A stretch of DNA of 64,000 nt from Conchocele bisecta (lineage: Eukaryota > Mollusca > Bivalvia > Lucinida > Thyasiridae). This document shows positions 53,793 through 64,000 of the stretch, in pieces. The translations under genes and the position numbers were made by a program. The notes beneath the pieces were generated by a model that did no database searches, was not told where the DNA came from, and worked only from the letters and a program-made list of their open reading frames with translations. Position 1 is the first letter of the stretch. Each line of letters starts with the position of its first letter. The stretch lies in assembly GCA_029237695.1 (NCBI GenBank), contig CM055272.1, forward strand, positions 38,640,494 through 38,704,493. Direction: 5' to 3'.

Positions 53793-56700
53793 TTTTATTT
53801 AAGAAGTAGAACAAATGTGGACAAACACCAATAAGTCTTGACAAAAAACAACAACATAGTTTGACAAAACATGATAATCGTCGTCTTAGGAGAATATTCT
53901 TATGTGCTACCAATACATATCTATTGTGTGGGGGAGCGAACATATTTCGATATATCTTATTGGTTACTGCATCGCATCGCCGGTTTTTGCCTTACCTTTT
54001 TTCGGGGTTTGCTGCACATCCTACTTTTAAATTTCGATGTCATAAAGTTATGGAATAATTATGTGCGAAAGATAATTCCAGAGCCAAATCTTACTAAATA
54101 AAGTTCTATTTTATTCCATGCGTGATAGTGTCACGAAATGGATACATATGTGTTGAGTAAATTGATCGTAAATGTGTGTCTCTGTTGACATCGCGTCGGC
54201 GTGTATCAAAGGTCAGATCGGCACGACCTTGGAGCCTTTGATGTCTGGCCCTCCACTCGTCACAATCACCCCTCCCCCCCCGCCCCCCCCCCCCCCCCCC
54301 TACCCCGCAACGGTGGCAGAATGGAGAAACTCATGCAAACTGCTTAACCGGACGCACGCACGGATGGACACACAGTCCAAACAATATAGTACCTCCGACT
54401 CTAACATGAGACCGGGGGGAGGGCAGGGGCGTAAAACAAACGATTCTGTATTCATTTTTGTATTAAAATATATCAATTGCTGTCACAAATCCAGTATTTG
54501 CACTAAGGGGCGCACATATATTGCGCCTGAAAATAAATACTCCAATACTCACAAATCTAAGAGTTTTTAGAAGTTTTCCGGCCGCCCCATTGCGTCAGTA
54601 ATCTAGTAATAAAACCTACGTCATTTTATCTAATTTATTTTTGTCCCACCCCTTTAGCACTTTCAAATATATTTTATCCCCATGTTAAAATTCCCATATC
54701 ATTTTATTTTCACATAAAATCATTATTTCATTGATATACTTACTATATTTCATGATATACTATCTCGGTATCATCAACAGACCTTGCTATACGTCAACGG
54801 CGTTGTTTTATTGTGATAATGTGAAAAAATATTGTTTGATTTTAAAGGTACATGCCCACTCAGTAGGCACAAAATGCTCTTTATATCAGACATCATATGA
54901 GACATTTTCTGGCAAAATAAACATTCATTCAACATTACCCCACGTATGGATTGACATTATTATACATTTTATATCAGCCGAAGATGTCTACACTGATATC
55001 AAAGGCGATAACCGTGTTTCCTTAAAATGTTAACGGACACTACTATTTATTCTCTGTATTTATTTTTGGATATGCAATATCTTACTTTATAATCTGTCGC
55101 AAATATAATTATGTTCGGGTAACGAATTTAATTAGCATAAATAATTAAAAAATATCATGCCTCATTTGCATAGGAAAATAACCTGATACCACCGCGCGTC
55201 ACTATCAGTAAAATACATATTACTTTACGATTATATCTGTATATAGGGCATTCTTATTTTTTTTTTTTAGAACTGGTGGAATAGCTATACACTTATTAAA
55301 TTCCTATAAAGAACAGTTTATGCCTACTGAGTGGGCATGTACCTTTAATCTACATGCCAAGTACTAGTATTTATTAAATTACCCGCCAATTACCATTGTC
55401 CTTCTGTATTTATGTCCAGCTAGAGTAATGAGTATTTTACTGTGCAAACTGATCGGGGCTTACTAGTCGCTGCATCACGTGTATGACCTCGTGTGACCTC
55501 TTGTAATCCAACCTCGGGCATATGTGTATTGCATGGAATATCATGCCGCTCTAATGATCATGATGAATGTGATGCTTGTATTTTAACACTGTCACGCCTA
55601 CCTAAGTAACTTGAATCGACTCAGAATTTGTGAATAAAGATCAAACAATCCACCATGTCCACAGTGCAGATACTAATGACACGATACATATGGTGGTTAT
55701 ATATTTGACATCGAGATATCGAGATGTTGACATAATTTATCCGTCGCAAGTATGTCGACTTAAATATCACTACATGTCGAGATAATGTGAAACTATGTGG
55801 ACATGTTGAGACTCATTACGTTTTAATATATGATCATTCGTTTCGCTTTGTCAGTTACCCTACGCCATCGGCCGTATTGTGAACAGTGTAGGCCATGTTC
55901 ATAATACTGCCCTTGTTTAGGGTAATGTTACCCGACATGCAAAGTCATCGAGCCAGTGCCGTCGTTAAATCAAAGTATTGTAGCGTAATACTTTTACCCT
56001 CCGTAACTCAGCCCTTGTTGGACTGAATTGGTCGGCTGATGGTCCCCTTTTGTCAGGATTGAACTGTTTCGCTGCCACAAGACCTTTCGGTCAACTAGAA
56101 AACGAGTAACGTCAGTTGCTGATTTCTCCACCTCAATGTGATAATAATTGTCTGGCGCAACGTCAGATGAAAGAATGTTACAATTATTTGTAGTACCAAT
56201 TGGAAACTCAAATTGTAGAGAAGGCGTTCGTTCAGGAGTACATATTTTTAATGTGGTTAATAAAGTAAATATACAAATCCAAGTCACGCATGAAGTAGTT
56301 CAGAAACACAAGCCACAAGCTCCTACTTCCACATTCCCCCCCCCCCCCGTCAGGGAGTTGGCTCGACGGCCTTCCCTGACAAACACCCCAGTAACAATAA
56401 GTAACGACTTTTTATCACGTGATATGAAATTGACCAATGCAACGCCTAGGAATTGCAATTAGGTATAATAATATACTATATAAATGTCACAATCTACCAG
56501 ATTAAAGGTACATGCCCACTCAGTAGGCACAAAATGTTCTTTATATCAGAGACCTCATCTGAGACAAAATAAACATACATTCACCATTACCATGATTAAC
56601 CCACGTATTGATTGGCATTAGCATGCATTTTATATCACACGTAACTTTCCACACTGATATCAGTTATTTTTTGATGTGCAATTATCATACTTTATAATCT

Positions 56701-58670
56701 CTCGAAAATATTATTTGTTCAGGCAACGCGTTTAATTAGTATAAATAATGAAACAAGAGGGCCATGACGGCCCTAATTCGCTCACCTGACTCCATGAACA
56801 CCAGAGGAGAATGTGACATTGAGTTCATGTGTTTTAAAAAAATTGTGCTATTTTTAGATGGCGGTCATCTTGGATTAAGCGATGACTCATTTTACAAAAT
56901 CTGAAAATGCTTCACCCAAGGATCTTAACTTCCTATGAAGTTTGGCCAGCATCGGCCATGTGGTTCCTGAGAAAAAGACGTTCAAAATCTTGAATAAATG
57001 GACCTTTTGGTGGCAATCATGGATGACATAATCATCCGATTCCGACAAATATTGCACCAGAGCAATCGCTTCATCGATACCTTCAATTTGATATATGGCA
57101 TGAGCATATTCGGTCAAAAATAAAATTTGACACAAATTTGACCCCACGGGCCATGCACATTTTTGACCCCGGGGTCACAACTTTGAAAGAGCATTGTAAA
57201 TCGATCATTCCTACCAAGTTTAGTCGAAATCCGGCCAGCGGTTCATGATAAGAAGATTTTTTAAGAATTTATGCTATTTTTAGACGCCGGCCATCTTGGA
57301 CTAGCGATGACCTTCATTTTAACAAATCTGAAAAGGGTTCACCCATGGACCATAACTTTTAAGTTTGGCTACCATGGGCCAAGCGGTTCATGTGAAGAAA
57401 ATTTTTGAAATCTCTAATAAAAGAACGACCTTTTGACATTTCGGCGGCCATCTTGGATGACATAACAATCCGATTTCGACAAAAAATGTACCAGAGTGAT
57501 CGCCTCAATTGATATCTTCGATTTGATATATAACATGACCATATTCGGTCAAAAATAAAATTTGACCTCACGGGCCACGCCCATTTTTGACCCCGGGGTC
57601 ACCATTTTAACAACTTTGAAAGAGCATTGTACATCGATCATTCCTACTAAGTTTCGTCGAAATCCGGCTAGCGGTTCATGAGAAGAAGATTTTTTACGAA
57701 TATATGCTATTTTTAGACGGCGGCCATCTTGGATTAGAGATGACCTCCATTTTAACAAATCTGAAAAGGCTTCACCCATGGACCATAACTTTTAAGTTTG
57801 GCTACCATGGGCCAAGCGGTTCATGTGAAGAAGAATTTTGAAATCTCTAATAAAAGAACGACCTTTTGACCTTTCGGCGGCCATCTTGGATGACATAACA
57901 ATCCGATTTCGACAAAAAATGCACCAGAGTGATCGCCTCATTGAAACCTTCAAATTGATATATGACATGACCATATTCCTTCAAAAATAAAATTTGACCC
58001 CAATTTGACCCCACGGGCCACGCCAAATTTTGACCCCGGGGTCACCATTTTAACAACTTTGAAAGAGCAATGTATATTGATCATTCCTACCAAGTTTCGT
58101 CGAAATCCGGCTAGCGGTTCATGAGAATAAATAATTTTTTAAGAATTTATGCTATTTTTAGACGGCGGCCATCTTGGATTAGCGATGACCTTCATTTTAA
58201 CAAATCTGAAAATGCTTCACCCATGGACCATAACTTTTAAGTTTGGCTACCATGGGCCAAGCGGTTCATGGGAAGAAGAATTTTGAAAACTCTAATAAAA
58301 GAACGACATTTTGACATTTCGGCGGCCATCTTGGATGACATAGCAATCCGATTTCGACAAAAAAATGCACCAGGGTGATCGCCTCATTGATACCTTCAAT
58401 TTGATATATGACATGACCATATTCAGTCAAAAATAAAATTTTTGACCCCAATTTGACCCCCACGGGCCACGCCCATTTTTGACCTCGGGGTCACCATTTT
58501 AACAACTTTGAAAGAGCAATTCCTACCAAGTTTTGTCGAAATCAGGTTGGCGGTTCTTGAGAAGAAGATTTTTTAAGAATTTGTGCTATTTTTAGACGGC
58601 GGCCATCTTGGATTACGTAATGACGTCATTTTAACAATTTTGTAATCCCCCTACCTAAGGACCATGACCA
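53743..58670 (-). repeat. Right arm of the giant inverted duplication
   Basis: Mirror of 48728-53720, with small indels: about 75 bases fewer near the centre, a shorter homopolymer at 56336 and longer C runs near 54270. Similarity stops at TGGACCATGACCA; beyond it a family-2 MITE end follows directly. Confidence 0.93.
54842..55348. repeat. MITE family 2, complete copy (right arm)
   Basis: Mirror image of 52068-52569, with the same TTAA borders. Confidence 0.88.
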
Positions 58671-58715
58671 AAGTAGAAGTACAGTGTAACCTGCTGCGTG
58701 GGCATGTACCTTTAA
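56502..58715. repeat. Family-2 MITE with the 2-kb element, right arm, truncated
   Basis: The MITE end TTAAAGGTACATGCCCACTC (56502) is followed by mirrored MITE sequence, then the 2-kb element from about 56752 (ACAAGAGGGCCATGACGGCC). The element is cut at about 58670 and joined through about 20 bases to a terminal MITE end GTGGGCATGTACCTTTAA (58715). The interior half of the MITE is missing on this side. Confidence 0.7.
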
Positions 58716-61149
58716 GCCTTGTGGCAGTTACAAACATGTCGGGTGTTATATAAGTTCGTTGAAGATAAGAATGCACATTTGTAATTCCTATGACAAATAC
58801 ACAATAAATTGTAATGAGACTGACTATACTGGTTGGAAATAGGAACTAAGTACAATGTTGATAGGCCGTTAAATACTAATACACAAACAAACAAACGACC
58901 GAACCACGGTTAGGAAACACATATGTTATGAATACAGTTATATATCATCTTCTATTTTGTCAGTAATGGGATGTACAACATCTGCACTGTTTAATGTGTT
59001 GTTGCGAATATTGTTTCATTTCAACACGAAGGTTACGTTCTGTACCATTGTTCACCTATTTCTTCATTTCCGTTGGTAATGATGTTTACCAGTTTATTGT
59101 TAGCTTGTTTTAACTATAATGTTTGTCTGTCATATAACATGTATCTATGCTCTGCTATCATTGTTTTAAATAATGTTAAACAAGTATATACATTGGCATG
59201 AAGTCTTATTTCTATGTCTCGGAACATGACTACATGTATTTTAACAACATTACACTAAATGCATGTTCAGTTTTAACTGCAGATCGGTATGCTCTCGTGT
59301 AGTATAGAGATATTACGTCGGTCGAACATATAACCGATTAGTGATCATTGTAGTGCACGACCAACTGTGCGGCGGCATCTTTCCTGTCAATATTGGTCAG
59401 CGAGTATAAACCTTTCTGAGCTGCAAATTCTTCTGTTGAATGACACATTTTTAGATGTTTTCAGGAAAGTTTTACATTTCGGGGATCAATTATACAATTT
59501 ATGTAACGTGTTGTATATTATTGTTATGGAGAAGTCATTGTCAAGTCAATGGCAACGATAATAAAAATACCAGTCAACATGTAAATGATATCAACATAGT
59601 GTCATCCAGATTGTATTCATATCGCGTATCCGTATACGTGGCTACGGTCAGAAACAGTTCACAACCACAATATAAATTACGTACCATGTGTGTTCAAGAA
59701 ATATGTGGACTTTCCAAATCATCTTCACATTTACGGCAGGGAATTGTGGCAATTTACATCGGATTATGTTTTCTATAGAACTGCCACTTTTGTCCCGACT
59801 GATACTGATAAGTTGATGAGATATCCTGCTGTTGTTGCAAATTGTCCACTGAAAGCCAGACGTCGTCTTGCTCGGAGCGCGTAAATAACAACAGTACACA
59901 ACGTGAACACCATCGACGTCGCTGACGTCACACGAGTTGATAAAACTATACGTAACATTCACCTGACAGTTGGCAGTTCTACAGAATGTTCTATGTTCAA
60001 ACATCAGCTGATATAAACTTGAATAACATCCTGCATTACATGTGAAAATTGTTTAGCAAATCCACATATTTTAACACACACCATGATATGCAAATCTGAA
60101 ACAATGTTGTAAAATGTGCGATATGGGCTGGTAATGTTCAATAGCAATATCCCACAATCGCAATGCCGTATACAATAGTAAGTACACTACTACTACATGT
60201 ATTATTGTCACACTATGAGGTAATTTATTAGATACTTTATAACATTATGGTATATAATATATGGTGAATAATAAACCAGAAAATCCAAAACGTTTCACTA
60301 TTGTATAAAATTGCCCCAGCAAACGAATGCATATGCAGTAACCAATATTAAGATACTATTAGTTGTTCCTTATTGGAGTCGCATGTACAGTCAATGGAAA
60401 CGAAAAAAGCTAACAAGAAAATGTTACTTACAAAAATAATCCATATTCACATTTCTGTTATACATTGGTGCTTATCCTGCTAGTATGGAAATTACATAGT
60501 ATACTGTAATTAGGAAATAATATGCACATTTAGCTGTTTACATGTATATTTTCATTCTACAAACCTGTGTAGACACGTGAATATACATGTTTAGACATCG
60601 AATTGTGTGTATTATTAACAAAGTATTGTAATACGATTCGTTTTACTGCTAGCAGAATAGTCACACGCAGATGCTGAACATGTGGACATTGAATATTTGT
60701 GTAGTTAACTGTAGGCTTTTTCGGGTTGTATTTCTCACTTGACATCCAAAGACTTTCCATGGGGCTCCAATAAGGGAACAACTAGCTTAACGGGTATGTG
60801 GCGACGTTTTACCAGTGTGTCAGTAACTTTTCATATCAATAATTAGTTATTTATATCAATAATGTCTGGATGTATTGATATCAAAAGTTGATTGATTTTG
60901 TGACGTCGAGTAAAAAATGTATATATATATATACCCAATTATGAACCCAACAGTTGGGTTATGCGATGACCGCCAATTTAACCAAGCTGACGTTTCCAAA
61001 CCAATTGAAATGGAACGAAAACACCTACACGAACATGCACGAATATTATTCATATCCATGTTTCCAGTATCTGTTTGTGATTATAATGCTAGCATTGAAC
61101 GACACATAATGCAGCAATATATGTAAGAGTAGATGATAAACATGTGGGT
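58716..61149. other. Host DNA, nothing recognised
   Basis: Short frames on both strands around 59360-60000 overlap each other and have no family character. A short (TA)n tract is at about 60918-60934. Confidence 0.4.
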
Positions 61150-63225
61150 ATGAATTGTATGTGTGTCGAGAACTCGGCAGTGCGCCCGATCATTACGCTG
61201 TGCGACAAATGGACCATGTACACGTATGTCGGGATCTCGCGAGAACGTACTCAAAATATGCTCATATATACATGTCACACAGAGTAGTGGTCGGACCTAT
61301 TCCCGAGTTCCAGACACACATGTACATGTACAACATATTCCCAAGTTCCAGACATGCATGTACATGTACCACATGTTCCCGACATAGATGTACATGTACC
61401 ACATGTCACACAGCGTAGTGACGGGACCTATTCCCGAGTTCCAGACATACATGTACATGTACCACATGTCACAACGTAGTGACGGGACGTATTCCCGAGT
61501 TCCAGACACACATGTACATGTACAACATATTCCCAAGTTCCAGACATGCATGTGCATGTACATGTACATGTACCACATATTCCCAAGTTCCAGACATGCA
61601 TGTGCATGTACATGTACATGTACCACATATTCCCAAGTTCCAGACATACATGTAACATGTCACATGTCACACGGAGAAATGAAGGGACGTACGCCAGAGT
61701 GACCGACATACATGTACATGTACCACATGTCTCACAGCGTAGTGACGAGACATACATGTACATGTACCACATGTCTCACAGCGTAGTGACGAGACATACA
61801 TGTACATGTACCACATGTCACACAGCGTAGTGACGAGACATACATGTACATGTACCACATGTCACACAGCGTAGTGACGAGACATACATGTACATGTACC
61901 ACATGTCACACAGCGTAGTGACGAGACATACATGTACATGTACCACATGTCACACACCGTAGTGACGAGACATACATGTACATGTACCACATGTCACACA
62001 GCGTAGTGACGAGACATACATGTACATGTACCACATGTCACACAGCGTAGTGACGAGACATACATGTACATGTACCACATGTCACACAGCGTAGTGACGA
62101 GACATACATGTACATGTACCACATGTCACACAGCGTAGTGACGAGACTACATGTACATGTACCACATGTCACACAGCGTAGTGACGAGACATACATGTAC
62201 ATGTACCACATGTCACACAGCGTAGTGACGAGACATACATGTACATGTACCACATGTCACACAGCGTAGTGACGAGACATACATGTACTGTACCACATGT
62301 CACACAGCGTAGTGACGAGACATACAGTACATGTACCACATCACACAGCGTAGTGACGATACATACATGTACATGTACCACATGTCACACAGCGTAGTGA
62401 CGAGACATACATGTACATGTACCACATGTCTCACAGCGTAGTGACGGGACGTACGCCCGAGTTCACGACATACATGTAGCACATGTCACAGCGTAATGAC
62501 GGGACATACTACCGAGTTCCCGACATACATGTACATGTACCTCATGTCACACAGCGTGGTGACGGGACGTACTACCGAGTTCCGAAAAACATGTACATGT
62601 TTAACATGTCACACGGAGAAACGACGGGATGTCCCGGGATGTCCCGTCACTACTCCGTATGACATGTGGTACATTTACACGTATGTCGGGAACCCGATAG
62701 GTCTGTAACTCGGGAATACGTCCCGTCACTACGCTGTGTGACATGTGGTGCATGTACACGTATGTCGAAAACTCGGTAGTACGTCCTGTCACTACGTTAC
62801 ATGTACATGCTACATGTACATGCATGTCTGGAACTCGGGAATACGTCCCGTCACTACGATGTGTGACACGTGGTGCATGTACACGTATGTCGAGAACTCG
62901 GTAGTACGTCCCGTCAAGTGCTACGTTGTGGCATGTGGTACATGTACATGAAAGCCTTGAAGTGGCGAATACGTCCCGTCACCACGCTGTGTGACATGTG
63001 GTACATGTATGTCTGGAACTCGGGAATACGTCCCGTCACTACGCTGTGACATGTGATACATGTATGTCGGCAACTCGGGAACACGTCCCGTCACTATGTC
63101 TGGAACTCGGAAATACGTCCCGTCACTACGCTGTGTCACATGTGGTGCATGTACATGTATGTCGTGAACTCGGGAGTAGGTCCCATCATTACGCCGTGTG
63201 ACGGTGTGACACGTACATTCGGTCT
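61150..63225. repeat. 44-bp minisatellite with an orientation switch
   Basis: The core at about 61735-62440 holds roughly 16 near-identical 44-bp units (ACATGTCACACAGCGTAGTG ACGAGACATACATGTACATG TACC). Flanking units to the left include CGGGACSTATTCCCGAGTTC CAGACATACATG. From about 62640 onward the same vocabulary is in reverse complement (AACTCGGGAATACGTCCCGT CACTACGCTGTGTGACATGT). Long frames here are translations of the repeat. Confidence 0.9.
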
Positions 63226-63955
63226 TTACATTGTATGACATATTGGTGGCATAGGATTATGAGGTTGTAACTATTACAATAGAGCATAGCAGTTATGAGC
63301 ATATAATACTTGACAAGCGATATGGCACATATACACGTAAATCAGAAATTCTGGTGTACGCAGGTCACTGTGTGCGACGGGACATGTGGTAATTTAACAT
63401 GTATGTCAGTATCGATCTCGGGAGTACGTACGCACAGTCACTGCGATGTGTGACATGTGGTACATTTACTCAGTCACGTATTATTTCATGCAAATTTCAT
63501 TATTATAACGCACATCAAACGCTGCTAAACACAATACTTGGGTATATCTGAACATTAATTTTGACAATATTTGGGTAATTATTGCGTGAACAGTGATCCT
63601 GATCATATTTATTCTAATTTTTCAGTATATTCTCGTACACTAGTCGATGAGACTGAATAATAATATGTAATAACAACGGTGCCTGGTGTCCCAATATACG
63701 CCCGTCGAGTATGTTTAGAATGCATATGTAAAGTTTCAGAATGAATGGTTGAAAAGCTGTGGGAGGAGTTGATTACACACATTTGGGACTCCAATATGCG
63801 AAAACAGGGTGGATAAATGAGTAAAAACGTTACATATTTGTCAAAAATACATTTTTCGGTATGAGAAGGGGAGGTGCACATCTTAAATATGTTTAGGACG
63901 CATATGTATGAAAAATGTGAGAGGAGATGCTTACACAAAGTTAGTGGTCATAAAA
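63226..63955. other. Host DNA, nothing recognised
   Basis: Begins with decayed minisatellite-like sequence (to about 63480). No gene recognised. Confidence 0.4.
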
Positions 63956-63956
63956 A

Positions 63957-63960
63957 GCTA

Positions 63961-63991
<31 letters not shown>
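63957..63991. repeat. AGAC microsatellite
   Basis: About eight ACAG/GACA tetranucleotides close to the end of the window. Confidence 0.9.
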
Positions 63992-63994
<3 letters not shown>

Positions 63995-64000
63995 TCCATA

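Noticed and set aside
61297..63241. Long open frames rich in Met-Tyr-Val-Cys-Thr
   Set aside because: They are translations of the 44-bp minisatellite on both strands, not genes.

Overview
This is animal nuclear DNA, most likely from a bivalve mollusc or another marine invertebrate. The signs are GT-AG introns, AT-rich intergenic sequence crowded with short inverted-repeat elements, and no bacterial-style gene packing. The species call is an inference from repeat style and protein look only. All family assignments are by eye; no search was run.

1-4 kb: the 5' part of a host gene on the + strand. Four exons (442-529, 2302-2325, 2668-2775, 3684-3788) encode a signal peptide and the start of a small secreted protein, with phase-1 introns throughout. 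A matching fifth exon lies at 21865-21910. The fourth intron is therefore about 18 kb long and contains the main feature of the window.

4.07-19.75 kb: an integrated Polinton/Maverick (a virus-like DNA transposon). Short terminal inverted repeats carry a 31-bp motif present twice at each end. In order it holds: a membrane-active-looking protein with PPPY and PTAP motifs in its tail (-), a short fibre/knob protein (-), a small structural protein (-), a large structural protein with a C-terminal membrane anchor (+), a coiled-coil/membrane structural protein (-), the double jelly-roll major capsid protein (+), a packaging ATPase (+), an array of 11-bp repeats, four small conserved Polinton proteins (+), a DDE integrase with an upstream companion (+), protein-primed family B DNA polymerase (-), a SAP-like small protein (-), a zinc-finger/coiled-coil protein (+) and a small basic protein (-). 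Capsid, integrase and polymerase genes are broken by stops and frameshifts, while the ATPase and several small genes are open. No adenovirus-type protease was recognised. The copy looks like a fairly young relic, although some frameshifts sit in A-runs and could be sequence errors.

19.8-20.5 kb: a fragment of the coiled-coil gene of a second, older Polinton, on the opposite strand.

20.5-47.7 kb: repeat-rich host DNA with several families of TTAA-flanked and hairpin MITEs, pogo-like MITEs, tRNA-derived segments, tandem duplications, a CpG-rich small ORF (23983-24288) and a decayed multi-copy gene (about 25.8-26.7 kb).

47.7-58.7 kb: nested repeats forming a nearly perfect inverted duplication with arms of about 5 kb, centred near 53.73 kb. 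58.7-64 kb: intergenic DNA with a 44-bp minisatellite (61.2-63.2 kb) that changes orientation, ending in an AGAC microsatellite.
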